Positions 8,709 to 19,261 are shown, numbered from the stretch's first letter. The stretch: 64,000 bases of DNA from Rhodothermia bacterium (GCA_030428385.1 JAUIDY010000007.1:24719-88718); one strand, 5' to 3'. Numbers and translations: made by a program. Notes: generated from the letters alone by a model not told the origin.

Positions 8709-8886
8709 TGCCCCGCCATCCAGATGAAGAGCCCGCCTCCAAAGCGCCCCCGCGTCATGGAAGCGGTTCCGCTATCCCCATTACATTTTCATTTGGCAGC
8801 ACGATTAAGTAAATGCTTAACCTGAGAAAAATGCCTACCCCGAGGTTACGCAGGTGCTGCCCCGTCACTACAAAACACCCTTCGCT

Positions 8887-11874
8887 ATGCGAGCTGTAGG
8901 AAAAAAAGCCTCGATGCTGATCGGGGGTCTGTTGTTTTGCCTTCTGTGGAGCTTGCCCAGTCTCGGTGCCCCGGTCGGGCGTATTACGGGCCGTGTGGTG
9001 GATGCCGACACCGGCGAATCCTTGCCCGGCGCGAACGTTCGCCTTGCCGGAACCAGCATCGGTACCGCCGCTGATATCGATGGTCGGTACTCCATCGCGG
9101 CCGTTCCTGCTGGGACGCAGACCCTGATCGTGTCGTATGTGGGGTATCGGCCCCAGGAGCGCCAGGTCGATGTGGCGGACGGCTTTGTGCAGGAAGTGAA
9201 CTTCGAACTCGTATGGGAAGGTATTGAAGGGGGCGAGGTGGTCATTACGGCGCAGGCCGAGGGGCAGATCGCCGCCATCAACCAGCAACTCGCCTCTAAC
9301 ACCATCACCAACATCGTGTCGGCGGCGCGGATTCAGGAACTGCCGGACGTAAACGCCGCCGAATCGGTGGGGCGCCTGCCGGGCGTATCCATTCAGCGCT
9401 CGGGCGGGGAAGCAACCCGCATCGCCATCCGTGGCCTCTCGCCCAAATACAACACCGTGACCGTGAACGGCGTGCGCGTGCCTGCCACCGGCGGCGACGA
9501 CCGCAGCGTGGACCTGTCGCTCATCTCGTCGAACATGCTCGATGGGATTGAGGTGATGAAAGCCATCACGCCCGACAAAGACGCCGACGCCATCGGGGGC
9601 TCGGTGGACCTGAAGCTGCGCAATGCGCCCGATAAGTTTACCGTGGACGTGCTGGCGCAAGGCGGCTACAACCAGTTGCAGGACTACTACGGCAACTACA
9701 AGTTTGCGGCCACGGTGAGCAACCGGTTCCTCGATGGCAAAGTGGGCGTGATTGCCAACCTCAACGCGGACGAGTATGACCGCAGCGCCGACAAGTTTTC
9801 GGCCAACTGGCGGCAGAGCGAAAACCCGGAAACGGGCGAAGACGTGTTGATCATCTCCAGCGATGTGCTGCGCGAGGAAACCGTCAAGCGGGGCCGTGCC
9901 GGGGCCAGCCTGGTGCTCGATTACCAGATCCCGAATGGTACCCTTACGGCCAACACCTTCTACAACCGGCTAAATTTCGAGGGGCTCTACCGGATCAACA
10001 ACCTCGATGTGAATGGTAACCGGCACTATTACGACACCGAGGACCGGGACGGTACGACCTCTATCTTCACCGGGGCCTTTGGTATCGAGCAAGATTTTAA
10101 CCGTTTTCGGTATGATGCGAGCATCTCGCGCACGGCATCGCAGTCCGAAAACCCGGATGACTTTACGTGGCGCTTTGCGCAGGAAGGAGCCGCGTTCGAC
10201 ATCGCCGTCGATGAGTTTACCTTGCCCACCGAGGTGCAAGAAGGCGCTGTGATTGATACCAACACAACCGGCCTGGCAGACTACTACATCTATTCCACCA
10301 TGCGCGAGGAGAATGAGACGGCGGCGCAGCTTAATGTGCAGATGCCCTTCCGCCTGGGCGATCAGGTGACCGGCTATGTAAAAGCCGGGGGAAAAATGCG
10401 CTGGCTGGATCGCGTGAACGACGAAAACCAGATCGGGCGCGGTGGGATTTATTACGGAAGCGGTGCGGGCAACCTGAATCCGCCGCTCGAATGTATGGAC
10501 GCGGTTTTGCCTGAACTCAACCTGGACGAGATCGTGGGCGAAATCGGACGGCTTCCCATCTGGGTCGTAGACAGCGACTACAGCCGCGATGATTTTCTCG
10601 ATGGCGACTACGACGTTGGGCTCGTGGCCGACCTCGACATGTTGCACGCCCTAACCGAAGCGGCGCGTTCGGATGACCCGCTGTGTGAGGGGATCACGCG
10701 CGAGCTTTCCATCGGGACGTATGGGCGCGATTATGACGGCACGGAGCAGTATCAAGCCGGTTACCTGATGGCGGAATTTAACCTCGGTCGCCGCATCCGC
10801 GTGATCCCGGGTGTGCGCTGGGAAGGCGACCAGAGCGAATACAATGGGCAGCGCTACCGCGAAGTGACGATCAACAACACGCCGGGGCCTCCGGGTGATT
10901 TTGAAGAGATCACCAACGAGCGGGATAATTCCTTCTGGCTGCCTATGGTGCATGTGCAGTTTAAGCCCACCGACTGGCTCGACATCCGCCTCGCACGAAC
11001 AGAGACGCTCACGCGGCCTGACTACATCCAGTATGCGCCCATCACCACGATCAACGTATTCCGCACCTATGTGAGGGCTGCCAACGGCTTGCTGAAACCC
11101 GCTGAGGCGACCAACTATGACATCGCGGTCTCGGTTTATAACAACAAGGTGGGCCTTTTTGCGGTGACGGGCTTCACCAAGTCCATCTCGGACCTGATTC
11201 TGCCCGTGAGCTACCGGCTGCACCCGGATGTGGGTCCGCTTCCGGGGATGAATGTCCCAGAAGAGTGGATCGCGGACCGGCCCAATGCTGACACCTACAT
11301 CAACAACCCGTTTGATGCCGAGTATCGCGGCTTTGAGCTGGACTGGCAGACGACGTTCTGGTACCTGCCCTCGGTGTTTAAAGGCCTGGTGCTGAATGCG
11401 AACTACACGTTCCTGGAGTCAGAAACCACGTATCAGTCCTATTTCATCGTAGACAGCGACTCGCTGCTGCCGGGGCGTCCGCCGCGCTTTGCGCAGGAAC
11501 TCAAGACCGACTCGGTGCGCACAGCACGTATGCCCGACCAGCCCACCCACATTGCCAACGTGACGCTCGGCTACGACTACAAAGGCTTCTCGGCGCGTTT
11601 CTCGGTGCTTTATCAGACGGACAACAGCATCGGCATCAACCCGACCAATGCGCTTTTCGACAGCTTCTCGGACGACTACCTGCGCCTCGACCTCTCGGTA
11701 CGACAGAAGCTGCGCAACGGCGTCGAACTCTTTGCCAACTTCAACAACCTCAACAGCAGGCCGGACCGCAACTTCCTCGGATCTTCGGATCTGGCGGCCT
11801 CTACCATCGAGCACCCCACCTATATCGAGTATTACGGATTTACGACCGACATCGGTGCCCGGTATAGATTCTAG
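8887..11874 (+). CDS. TonB-dependent outer membrane receptor, probable oligosaccharide importer
   Basis: The protein has 995 residues from the ATG at 8887, which is preferred to a GTG 11 codons upstream because it gives a normal signal peptide ending around PSLGAP. After that come a CarboxypepD_reg-like beta domain (residues about 30-110, ITGRVVDADTGESLPGANV), a plug domain (about 125-240, SVGRLPGVSIQRSGGE and IRGLSPKYNTVTVNG) and a 22-strand barrel ending in a terminal aromatic, YRF. The plug resembles the Caulobacter/Xanthomonas-type carbohydrate receptors more than SusC proteins, and no SusD gene follows. It would import mannan oligosaccharides with energy from TonB/ExbBD. It heads the long plus-strand locus opposite the ROK gene. 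Confidence 0.9.
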   Translation: MRAVGKKASMLIGGLLFCLLWSLPSLGAPVGRITGRVVDADTGESLPGANVRLAGTSIGTAADIDGRYSIAAVPAGTQTLIVSYVGYRPQERQVDVADGFVQEVNFELVWEGIEGGEVVITAQAEGQIAAINQQLASNTITNIVSAARIQELPDVNAAESVGRLPGVSIQRSGGEATRIAIRGLSPKYNTVTVNGVRVPATGGDDRSVDLSLISSNMLDGIEVMKAITPDKDADAIGGSVDLKLRNAPDKFTVDVLAQGGYNQLQDYYGNYKFAATVSNRFLDGKVGVIANLNADEYDRSADKFSANWRQSENPETGEDVLIISSDVLREETVKRGRAGASLVLDYQIPNGTLTANTFYNRLNFEGLYRINNLDVNGNRHYYDTEDRDGTTSIFTGAFGIEQDFNRFRYDASISRTASQSENPDDFTWRFAQEGAAFDIAVDEFTLPTEVQEGAVIDTNTTGLADYYIYSTMREENETAAQLNVQMPFRLGDQVTGYVKAGGKMRWLDRVNDENQIGRGGIYYGSGAGNLNPPLECMDAVLPELNLDEIVGEIGRLPIWVVDSDYSRDDFLDGDYDVGLVADLDMLHALTEAARSDDPLCEGITRELSIGTYGRDYDGTEQYQAGYLMAEFNLGRRIRVIPGVRWEGDQSEYNGQRYREVTINNTPGPPGDFEEITNERDNSFWLPMVHVQFKPTDWLDIRLARTETLTRPDYIQYAPITTINVFRTYVRAANGLLKPAEATNYDIAVSVYNNKVGLFAVTGFTKSISDLILPVSYRLHPDVGPLPGMNVPEEWIADRPNADTYINNPFDAEYRGFELDWQTTFWYLPSVFKGLVLNANYTFLESETTYQSYFIVDSDSLLPGRPPRFAQELKTDSVRTARMPDQPTHIANVTLGYDYKGFSARFSVLYQTDNSIGINPTNALFDSFSDDYLRLDLSVRQKLRNGVELFANFNNLNSRPDRNFLGSSDLAASTIEHPTYIEYYGFTTDIGARYRF

Positions 11875-11961
11875 ACGGCGTGTCTTGGCCGCTTGGAAAC
11901 AAAGGGCCAAGGCTTCGCCAACCCCCACACGAAACCACCACCATACAAACTGGAGAACAAC

Positions 11962-14532
11962 ATGAAGCTGAAGTACTATCCAGTCGTGCTCATCGCACTG
12001 CTTTCGGTGGCATTTGTAGGCCAAACCCAAGCACAATCGCCGCTCATCGTCGAGTGGGCCGATGAAAACGGGTTTGTGGTCAACAATGCACTCCGTGACG
12101 CAATCCTCAACGACACCGACCGGCCTGATGACCGCGTGTACGTGCTCAAGCGCGGCGGCTTTTACTGGCTCGAAGACCGCATTACGTGGGATGGTTACCA
12201 CCTCGTGCTGCACGGTGAAACCGCCGAGGAAACCTCCGATCCGGCCGAAGCCTTTGTTTGCGGCGCCAACTTCGATGAAGACTGTGGCCCGGCCATCATC
12301 CAGCGTGTGGCGCGCGGAGATGGTAGTGTGGATCAGGTCATGCTCCAAAACACGGGCAGCGGTAGCCACCTGACGGCCCGCAACATCTGGTTCATGGGCC
12401 AGGATGACCAGGGCACCCGCACCTCCTACGAACAAATGCAGTTCGACGCCTCGAATGCACGCCTCGTCTTCGACAACGTGGTGTTCGACCGCAACGACTG
12501 GCATTTCCTTGGTCCCAATGCCGATGGCAACGACATGTTTGTCACCAACTCACTCTTCCGCAACCTGTTTGGCCCCACCCAGCAGTGGGAAGGCCTTGGG
12601 TTCCGCTTTGAGGTGGGGGCCGACTCCGTCGTGTTCGAGAACAACACGTTTATCAACATTGGCTTCACGCCGTTCCAGTCGGAAGCCGCGCCGATGAACT
12701 ACTTCGTGGCGAACCACAACACGTTTGTCAACGTGGGGCGTTCGTTCCAAGCTGGGGCGCAGTGGGTGCGGGCGTTTATTGCCAACAACGTGTTTGTGAA
12801 TCCCTTCTGGCATGGCGAAGGCTTTAACGACTATAACAACCCGGACCGTGAGAGCTTCTACACAGGCTTCTTTGGTGTGGGAGCACTACCTGCCCAGTTC
12901 GGCACGAACGAACAGCGCGAGATCGTGTTTGTCAACAACTCATACTGGCGCGACCCGGCTTTTGAGGCCTACTACGCCGACTCCATCCGTGCCCAGCCCA
13001 TCGTGAACGATACCACGGCAGGGTACTTCAATGCGATTGAGAGCATGTTGATGGCAGGCAACTTCATCGACGCCAACCCCGGTCTCACGACCTACCCGGG
13101 CGATCTGGTGCCGTCGATGATTCAGAGCATCAGCGACCTCCGCGCCGGAGTCACGCCGGCTGCCCGCTACTACTGGGATCCGGGCCGCGATGAAAACAGC
13201 TTCGTCAACAACATCTGGCCCGTGCCGGAAGACTTTTCGTACTCGAACGCGGACCTGCTCTCGGGCGGTACCGACGGTCTGCCGCTGGGCGACCTGAACT
13301 GGTTCCCGGATGCCAAAGCCGACTATGACGCCAACCGCGATGCCTACATCGCCGACCTGGAAGGCCGTGTGAGCGGCGCGGAGCTGGAAAGCATTGCGCT
13401 GCTGGAGGGCGAATCCGGAACCCTTGGAGAAAACGCTGCTCTGGAAGTGGTCTCTGGTTTCAAACACTTCTTTATGCAGGGCAGCGGCTCAATTTTGTTC
13501 GATTTCGAACTGGCCGATGCCGGGACCTATTCCTTCCTGGTGCAGACCAACATGCGCGGGGAAACCCAGCGTGGTCAGCACTTCCGCCTCGACGGGACCG
13601 GTTTGCGTAACTCCAATTCGTACGGCGAATGGTACTACTGCTCCGTGGCGGAGCAGGGCAACAACGACGATTGCCAAGACAATGCGCATCCGCAAGACAC
13701 ATGGGTCTGGGAACCCATCACTGCGGATCGCCTCATCGCCGACCAGGCTGGTGCGCTTGATCTCGCAGCCGGTGCCCATACCGCAGAGATTGCACCGTCG
13801 TGGGGCTGGCAAGGCTTCAGTGGCTTGCAGGTGCTGGATGCCGACGGCAACGTGGTGCACGACCTGGGTGCCGCCGATGCCGCCGCCTCGGGCGTCGAGC
13901 TTATCTGCGACGAATCCGACTACTGCCCGGCAGGCTTTACGTCGGTCTTGCTCAACGCAGGCGGCAGCGTCTCGTACAACTTCGAGGCGCCGCAAGGTGG
14001 CCTCTATCTGATGCGTGTCTTCTACCAAGCCCCCGATGGTAGCGTCAGCGCTGACATCGCCGTGGATGGAAATTCCGCGACGGGCATCAACTTCGCCGGC
14101 GAAGCGGGCGACCTCGCTGGTCGGGATACCTTCTCGGACCAGTTCCCGCTGAGCGAAGGTGCCCATGCCATTACCCTCTCGTCGGCACAGGGCGGGGTAC
14201 GCATCGACCAGGTGCAGCTGATCTACGTGGTTGGTTCGGTCGTTTCTACGGAAGAAAGCGAACTGCCGGAAGGCTATGCGCTGGACCAGAACTATCCGAA
14301 CCCGTTCAACCCGGTTACGACCATCCAGTACGAACTCGCGGCAGCCGCCGACGTGACGCTGGAAGTGTATGACGTGCTGGGCCGCAAAGTGCGGACGCTG
14401 GTAGACGGTGCCAACGTAGCGGGTGTACACACCGTCGCCTTCGACGGCGCCGGCCTTGCCAGTGGCGTGTACTTCTACCACCTGAAAACGCCAGTTGGTC
14501 AGCAAGTCCGCCGGATGGTCCTGCTCAAGTAA
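11962..14532 (+). CDS. T9SS-secreted parallel beta-helix protein with two carbohydrate-binding-like domains
   Basis: The start is the ATG at 11962, with GGAGAA nine bases upstream. The protein has 856 residues. A signal peptide ends near QTQAQ. Residues about 110-300 show right-handed beta-helix rungs (RLVFDNVVFDRNDW, VFENNTFINIGF, ANHNTFVNVG, AFIANNVFVNPF). Residues about 470-640 and 650-760 look like two beta-sandwich glycan-binding modules (each with an aromatic/Gly-rich core, for example GAHTAEIAPSWGW and GAHAITLSSAQGG). The last 85 residues are a T9SS sorting domain ([12 protein letters not shown], then LGRKVRTLVDG). Placed right after the receptor, it may act as a surface glycan-binding protein in place of SusD, or as a polysaccharide lyase-like enzyme. 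No lyase catalytic residues could be assigned. Confidence 0.8.
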   Translation: MKLKYYPVVLIALLSVAFVGQTQAQSPLIVEWADENGFVVNNALRDAILNDTDRPDDRVYVLKRGGFYWLEDRITWDGYHLVLHGETAEETSDPAEAFVCGANFDEDCGPAIIQRVARGDGSVDQVMLQNTGSGSHLTARNIWFMGQDDQGTRTSYEQMQFDASNARLVFDNVVFDRNDWHFLGPNADGNDMFVTNSLFRNLFGPTQQWEGLGFRFEVGADSVVFENNTFINIGFTPFQSEAAPMNYFVANHNTFVNVGRSFQAGAQWVRAFIANNVFVNPFWHGEGFNDYNNPDRESFYTGFFGVGALPAQFGTNEQREIVFVNNSYWRDPAFEAYYADSIRAQPIVNDTTAGYFNAIESMLMAGNFIDANPGLTTYPGDLVPSMIQSISDLRAGVTPAARYYWDPGRDENSFVNNIWPVPEDFSYSNADLLSGGTDGLPLGDLNWFPDAKADYDANRDAYIADLEGRVSGAELESIALLEGESGTLGENAALEVVSGFKHFFMQGSGSILFDFELADAGTYSFLVQTNMRGETQRGQHFRLDGTGLRNSNSYGEWYYCSVAEQGNNDDCQDNAHPQDTWVWEPITADRLIADQAGALDLAAGAHTAEIAPSWGWQGFSGLQVLDADGNVVHDLGAADAAASGVELICDESDYCPAGFTSVLLNAGGSVSYNFEAPQGGLYLMRVFYQAPDGSVSADIAVDGNSATGINFAGEAGDLAGRDTFSDQFPLSEGAHAITLSSAQGGVRIDQVQLIYVVGSVVSTEESELPEGYALDQNYPNPFNPVTTIQYELAAAADVTLEVYDVLGRKVRTLVDGANVAGVHTVAFDGAGLASGVYFYHLKTPVGQQVRRMVLLK

Positions 14533-14863
14533 AGGACCGCTGACATAAACGGAGGCATTTCGAAGGAGGCAGGAGCGGTCTGGCTGATTGCTCCTGCCTT
14601 TTTCGTTACCTTCTCACAGGCTGTTTTGGATTTGTGATCTTGGGCTGCGCAAGCCCCCTCGTGGCGTCTTTGATCCCGTTTTATCGACCCGTAGCGCGGC
14701 TACGAGCCTCCAAAAGCGTGATCAACTCCATCCACGAGGGCATCATGCTCGCCTCAAGCTGAAAATCAAAACAGCCTCTCAGCCGCAGAAGCCCACGCCG
14801 TACCCACCTTGCAGCAGGCTTCTGTCCCCTCCGTTGTCCCTTCTTCCCCCGCCACCCTCGCTT
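14533..14863. other. Intergenic gap after the receptor/beta-helix pair
   Basis: 331 bases between the T9SS gene and the symporter gene. It holds a rho-independent terminator (14568-14603) and otherwise pyrimidine-rich sequence just before the symporter start. The symporter frame is open back to 14588, but that part encodes a Pro/Ser/Leu-rich stretch unlike a protein and is taken as non-coding. Confidence 0.6.
14568..14603 (+). terminator. Rho-independent terminator after the beta-helix protein gene
   Basis: A perfect 9-base stem GGCAGGAGC / GCTCCTGCC (14568-14576 and 14590-14598) is followed by TTTTT. It lies 36 bases after the stop codon and would separate receptor plus beta-helix protein from the catabolic genes downstream. 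Confidence 0.8.
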
Positions 14864-16762
14864 ATGAATCTCCACGTCATTGACCTCCTCATCATCGCCG
14901 TCTACATCATCGTGACGGTGTTTATCGGCTTCTGGATCTCGAAGCGGGCGTCCAAAAGCATCCAGAACTACTTCCTCGGTGGCAACACCATCCCGTGGTA
15001 CATGCTGGGCCTGTCCAACGCCTCCGGCATGTTCGACATCAGCGGGACGATGTGGCTGGTGTACCTGCTGTTTGTCTATGGGATGAAGAGCGTCTGGATT
15101 CCGTGGCTGTGGCCCGTCTTCAACCAGATCTTCCTGATGGTATACCTGTCGATCTGGCTGCGGCGGTCGGGCGTGATGACCGGGGCTGAGTGGATCCGTT
15201 TCCGGTTCGGCGACGGCACCGGGGCGAAGCTGTCGCACCTGGTGGTGGTGCTGTTTGCGCTGATCAACGTCGTGGGCTTCCTCGCCTACGGCTTCATCGG
15301 CATCGGGCAGTTCGCGGCCGTGTTTTTGCCCTTCGAGTTCAGCGCCGACCCAACGTGGAACGCCAACATCTACGGCCTCATCATCACCGCCATCGCCACG
15401 CTGTATGTGGTGAAAGGCGGCATGTTCAGTGTGGTGTTTACGGAGGTGCTTCAGTTTACCATCATGACCATCGCCTGTATCTGGGTGGCCGTCATCGCCA
15501 TGCAACAGGTCTCGCCCGAACTCCTCGACGCCGCCATCCCCGACGGCTGGCGCACGCTGTGGTTCGGCTGGGAACTGGATCTCGACTGGGGTGCGCTGCT
15601 GCCTGCCGCCAATGAAAAGATCGCGGCGGACGGCTACACCATCTTCGGGGCGTTCTTTATGATGATGATCTTTAAGGGCGTGCTGTCAAGTATGGCCGGT
15701 CCGGCTCCGAACTACGACATGCAGCGCATCCTGTCGGCCAAGTCGCCCCGCGATGCGGCCAAGATGAGCGGCATCGTCAGCGTCGTGCTTATGGTCCCGC
15801 GCTACATGCTCATCGCCGGGCTGACCGTATTGGCGATTGTGTTCTTCACCGACGAACTCGGCGCGATGGGCTCGGACGTCAACTTCGAACTCATCCTGCC
15901 CTTCACCCTGCGCGAGTTTATCCCGACAGGGCTGTTGGGGCTCCTCATCGCGGCGCTGCTGGCGGCGTTTATGTCCACGTATGCGGCTACGGTCAACGCT
16001 GCTCCAGCGTACATCGTCAACGACGTGTATAAGCGCTATATCAACCCCAACGCGCCGGAGAAACGCTACGTGTGGATGAGTTACATCGTCTCCATCGTGG
16101 TGGTCATCATCGGTACGGCGTTTGGGTTTGTGACCGAGAACCTCAACGAAATCGTGCAGTGGCTGGTGAGTGCGCTCTACGGCGGTTATGCGGCTTCCAA
16201 CCTGCTGAAATGGCACTGGTGGCGGTTCAACAGCTACGGCTACTTCTGGGGCATGCTGGCAGGTATCATCGCGGCAGGCATTGCCTCGCCGGTGATGGGC
16301 GCGCTGGGCCTCGACTACGGGCAGGCGACACCCCTCTACGCCTTCCCGCTGATGCTGGGTATGTCGCTGGTCGGTTGTATCGCGGGCAGCCTGCTCACCC
16401 CCGCCGACCCGCCGGAGGTGCTCAAGGAGTTCTATCTGCGCGTGCGCCCATGGGGCTTCTGGAAGCCCATTCACGAGATGGTCGTTGCCGAAAACCCGGA
16501 AATCGGAGCCAACAAAGAATTCGGGCGCGATGTCGTCAACGTGCTGGTCGGCATCGTATGGCAGACGGGCCTCGTCGCCATCGGCATCTTGATCGTGCTC
16601 GAAGACTTCAGCGCCCTCGGCATTGCCATCGCGGTGGTGCTTGCCATGACAGCCATCCTGAAATTCAACTGGTACGACAAGCTGCGCGACTATCCACAGG
16701 GCTACAACGCGGACGACGCGCCGCGCTCTCCGGAAGAGGCGGTGCCCACCCCCGCTTCCTGA
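14864..16762 (+). CDS. Sodium:solute symporter (SSS family), probable mannobiose or sugar importer
   Basis: The protein has 632 residues from the ATG at 14864 and begins MNLHVIDLLIIAVYII with the first membrane segment. About 13-14 hydrophobic segments follow. The SSS/SLC5 pattern is visible in the early NYFLGGNTIPWYMLGLSNAS stretch (residues about 33-52), where the unwound first helix contributes to the sodium and sugar sites. Its position one gene before the GH130 phosphorylase and the epimerase, with 30 bases to GH130, makes inner-membrane uptake of mannobiose or of mannose/glucose the likely role. The exact sugar is inferred from context. Confidence 0.88.
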   Translation: MNLHVIDLLIIAVYIIVTVFIGFWISKRASKSIQNYFLGGNTIPWYMLGLSNASGMFDISGTMWLVYLLFVYGMKSVWIPWLWPVFNQIFLMVYLSIWLRRSGVMTGAEWIRFRFGDGTGAKLSHLVVVLFALINVVGFLAYGFIGIGQFAAVFLPFEFSADPTWNANIYGLIITAIATLYVVKGGMFSVVFTEVLQFTIMTIACIWVAVIAMQQVSPELLDAAIPDGWRTLWFGWELDLDWGALLPAANEKIAADGYTIFGAFFMMMIFKGVLSSMAGPAPNYDMQRILSAKSPRDAAKMSGIVSVVLMVPRYMLIAGLTVLAIVFFTDELGAMGSDVNFELILPFTLREFIPTGLLGLLIAALLAAFMSTYAATVNAAPAYIVNDVYKRYINPNAPEKRYVWMSYIVSIVVVIIGTAFGFVTENLNEIVQWLVSALYGGYAASNLLKWHWWRFNSYGYFWGMLAGIIAAGIASPVMGALGLDYGQATPLYAFPLMLGMSLVGCIAGSLLTPADPPEVLKEFYLRVRPWGFWKPIHEMVVAENPEIGANKEFGRDVVNVLVGIVWQTGLVAIGILIVLEDFSALGIAIAVVLAMTAILKFNWYDKLRDYPQGYNADDAPRSPEEAVPTPAS

Positions 16763-16792
16763 CGTTCCTCATTCTTTCACTCGCTCTCAACC

Positions 16793-17998
16793 ATGCATAT
16801 AGACCACCCCGTTTCCGTGCAGACGTCGTTCGAGGACCGGCTGAGGGCGTTGCGAGAAGCGCACGACGCGCTGATCCAACGTCCCAACGTCCGCGTCGCC
16901 GAAGCCGAAAGCAACGGCGTCTTCTACCGCTACCGCTACCCCGCGCTGACGGCAACCCACACGCCGCTTTTCTGGCGCTACGACCTCAACCCACAGAGCA
17001 ATCCATTCCTGATGGAGCGGATGGGCGTCAACGCCGTGTTCAACGCGGGCGCGATCCTCTACGAAGGGCGGTACCTTGTCGTCGCCCGAGTGGAAGGCAT
17101 CGACCGCAAGTCGTTCCTTGCCGTCGCCGAAAGCCCAAACGGCATCGACAACTTCCGCTTCTGGAACGAACCCATCGTGATGCCGGAGACGGACAATCCC
17201 GACACCAACATCTACGATATGCGCCTCACGCAGCACGAAGATGGCTGGATCTACGGCCTCTTCTGCACCGAGCGCAAAGACCCCGACGCCCCGCCGGGCG
17301 ATATGTCGTCGGCGGTAGCGCAGGGCGGCATCGCCCGCACCCGCGACCTGAAGACGTGGGAGCGGCTGCCAGACTTAAAAACGCCGTCGCCGCAGCAGCG
17401 CAACGTGGTGCTGCACCCCGAATTCGTGGATGGCAAGTACGGCATTTACACCCGCCCGCAGGATGGTTTCATCAGCACCGGGTCGGGGGGTGGCATCGGC
17501 TGGGGACTGGCCGAAAGCATGGAAAACGCCGTCGTCGAGGAAGAAATTATCGTCGATCCGCGTGTCTACCACACCATCAAGGAACTCAAAAACGGGCAGG
17601 GGCCGCCGCCGATCAAAACCGACAAGGGCTGGCTGCACCTGGCGCACGGCGTCCGCAACACCGCCGCCGGGCTACGCTACGTATTGTATGTGCTCCTGAG
17701 CGACCTCGATGAACCGTGGCGTGTGACGCACCGCCCGGCGGGTTATTTCCTGGCTCCGGAAGGCGATGAGCGCGTCGGCGACGTGTCGAATGTGGCCTTT
17801 GTCAATGGCTGGATCGAGGCTCCTGACGGCACCGTGTATATTTATTACGCGTCGTCGGACATGCGCACGCATGTGGCCGAGACCAGCGTGGCGCGGCTGC
17901 TCGACTATGCGATCAACACGCCCGAGGACCCCGAGCGGTCGGCGGCGTGTGTGGCGCAGCGCCTCGACCTGATCCGCCGTAATCTGTCAATGATGTAG
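16793..17998 (+). CDS. GH130 phosphorylase, 4-O-beta-D-mannosyl-D-glucose phosphorylase type
   Basis: The 401-residue protein matches subfamily-1 GH130 enzymes closely along its length: [88 protein letters not shown] and [20 protein letters not shown]. Asp142 in YDMRL aligns with the catalytic acid of this family. These cytosolic enzymes convert mannosyl-glucose plus phosphate to alpha-mannose 1-phosphate and glucose. There is no signal peptide. The epimerase gene that makes its substrate starts four bases after the stop, so the two are almost certainly co-translated. The mannosyl-glucose specificity is inferred from similarity and from this pairing. Confidence 0.92.
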   Translation: MHIDHPVSVQTSFEDRLRALREAHDALIQRPNVRVAEAESNGVFYRYRYPALTATHTPLFWRYDLNPQSNPFLMERMGVNAVFNAGAILYEGRYLVVARVEGIDRKSFLAVAESPNGIDNFRFWNEPIVMPETDNPDTNIYDMRLTQHEDGWIYGLFCTERKDPDAPPGDMSSAVAQGGIARTRDLKTWERLPDLKTPSPQQRNVVLHPEFVDGKYGIYTRPQDGFISTGSGGGIGWGLAESMENAVVEEEIIVDPRVYHTIKELKNGQGPPPIKTDKGWLHLAHGVRNTAAGLRYVLYVLLSDLDEPWRVTHRPAGYFLAPEGDERVGDVSNVAFVNGWIEAPDGTVYIYYASSDMRTHVAETSVARLLDYAINTPEDPERSAACVAQRLDLIRRNLSMM

Positions 17999-18002
17999 GG
18001 CG

Positions 18003-19229
18003 ATGACTGAGCAGGAGAAACAGGCCACGTTGCGCCACGAACTTTACCACGAACTCACCGAGCGGGTGCTGCCGTTCTGGGCCGAGCATACGCTGGACCC
18101 TGTCCATGGCGGGTTCGTGGGTCAGATTGATCACTTTGGGGTCACACAACCGGAGGCCCCGAAAGGCGTGGTGCTAAACGCCCGTATCCTGTGGACGTTT
18201 TCTGCGGCCAACCGGCTGTTGGAAGGTAACGCTTACCGCCACGAAGCCGACCGCGCCTTTGCGTATCTCATCACCCACGGCTGGGACTCAGAAAACGAGG
18301 GGGTTTTCTGGAGCCTGGACTACCGGGGAGAGCCGCTGGATACACGCAAGCAGACGTACGCCCAGGCGTTTGCGATCTACGGCCTCACGGAATACCACCG
18401 CGCCACCGGATCGGTGGAGGCGCTGCAACGTGCCATCCGGCTGTTCGAGTTGATGGAAACGCACACGTTCGACCCGCAGCACGGTGGTTATATCGAAGCG
18501 TTTCAGCGTGACTGGAGCGTGCTCGATGACATGCGGCTGAGCGACAAAGACCTCAACGCGCCCAAGAGCATGAACACGCTCCTACATGTGCTGGAAGCGT
18601 ACACTAACCTCTTGCGCGTGTGGCCCAATGCGGCGCTGCGGCGGCAACTCACCGCCCTGACCGAGCGCTTCTTGGATACCGTCATCGAGCCGGAGACGTA
18701 CCATTTGCGGCTGTTCTTCGACAAGGACTGGTCGCTGCTATCAGAGTTGGTGTCGTATGGGCACGACATCGAGGCCGCATGGCTGCTGCTCGACGCTGCC
18801 GAGGTGCTGGGCGACACGGCGCTCTATGCCCGTGTCCGCGAGGCCGCCATCGGTATCGCCCACACCACCCTGCGCGAAGGGCTGGATGCCGACGGTGGGC
18901 TGTTTTATGAGTTTGAGAATACGCTTGACGCCGACAAACACTGGTGGCCCCAGGCTGAAGCCGTGGTGGGATTCCTGGTAGCGTATCGGGAGACCGGGGA
19001 CGCCGCGTTTCTGGACGCCGCTGTGGCCGCCTGGAACTTTACGAAGCGGTGCATGCTCGACCTGGAAAACGGCGAGTGGTTTGGGCGCGTGAACCGGGCG
19101 GGTGTGCCGTACAAAGACGAAGACAAAGTGGGCTTCTGGAAATGCCCGTACCACAACGCCCGCGTGTGCTTCGAAGTGATGGCGCGCCTTCATTCTGAGA
19201 CCATGCCTGCTACGATTTCGACGAAATAA
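18003..19229 (+). CDS. Cellobiose/mannobiose 2-epimerase (AGE superfamily), cytoplasmic
   Basis: The 408-residue protein has the (alpha/alpha)6-barrel of N-acylglucosamine/cellobiose 2-epimerases. Three histidines that align with the catalytic set of the Rhodothermus enzyme are present: His195 (NTLLHVLEAY), His254 (SYGHDIEAAW) and His384 (KCPYHNARVC), together with HWWPQAEAV. It lacks a signal peptide. The enzyme interconverts the reducing-end glucose and mannose of beta-1,4-disaccharides and would turn mannobiose into mannosyl-glucose for the GH130 enzyme encoded directly upstream. The ATG lies four bases after the GH130 stop. An N-acylglucosamine epimerase role is less likely in this context. 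Confidence 0.9.
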   Translation: MTEQEKQATLRHELYHELTERVLPFWAEHTLDPVHGGFVGQIDHFGVTQPEAPKGVVLNARILWTFSAANRLLEGNAYRHEADRAFAYLITHGWDSENEGVFWSLDYRGEPLDTRKQTYAQAFAIYGLTEYHRATGSVEALQRAIRLFELMETHTFDPQHGGYIEAFQRDWSVLDDMRLSDKDLNAPKSMNTLLHVLEAYTNLLRVWPNAALRRQLTALTERFLDTVIEPETYHLRLFFDKDWSLLSELVSYGHDIEAAWLLLDAAEVLGDTALYARVREAAIGIAHTTLREGLDADGGLFYEFENTLDADKHWWPQAEAVVGFLVAYRETGDAAFLDAAVAAWNFTKRCMLDLENGEWFGRVNRAGVPYKDEDKVGFWKCPYHNARVCFEVMARLHSETMPATISTK

Positions 19230-19261
19230 TCCCCCTCGATTATGGTATTGCGAACGTTAAA

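Larger units (their letters stand above)
8574..8886. promoter_or_regulatory. Divergent control region between the ROK gene and the TonB receptor gene
   Basis: This is a 313-base divergent gap, and its middle (about 8607-8705) is markedly more AT-rich than the surroundings, as expected of a promoter region. It contains the overlapping palindromes at 8597-8625 and a candidate Bacteroidota-type promoter at 8676-8708, both listed separately. No gene is seen inside it. Confidence 0.65.
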
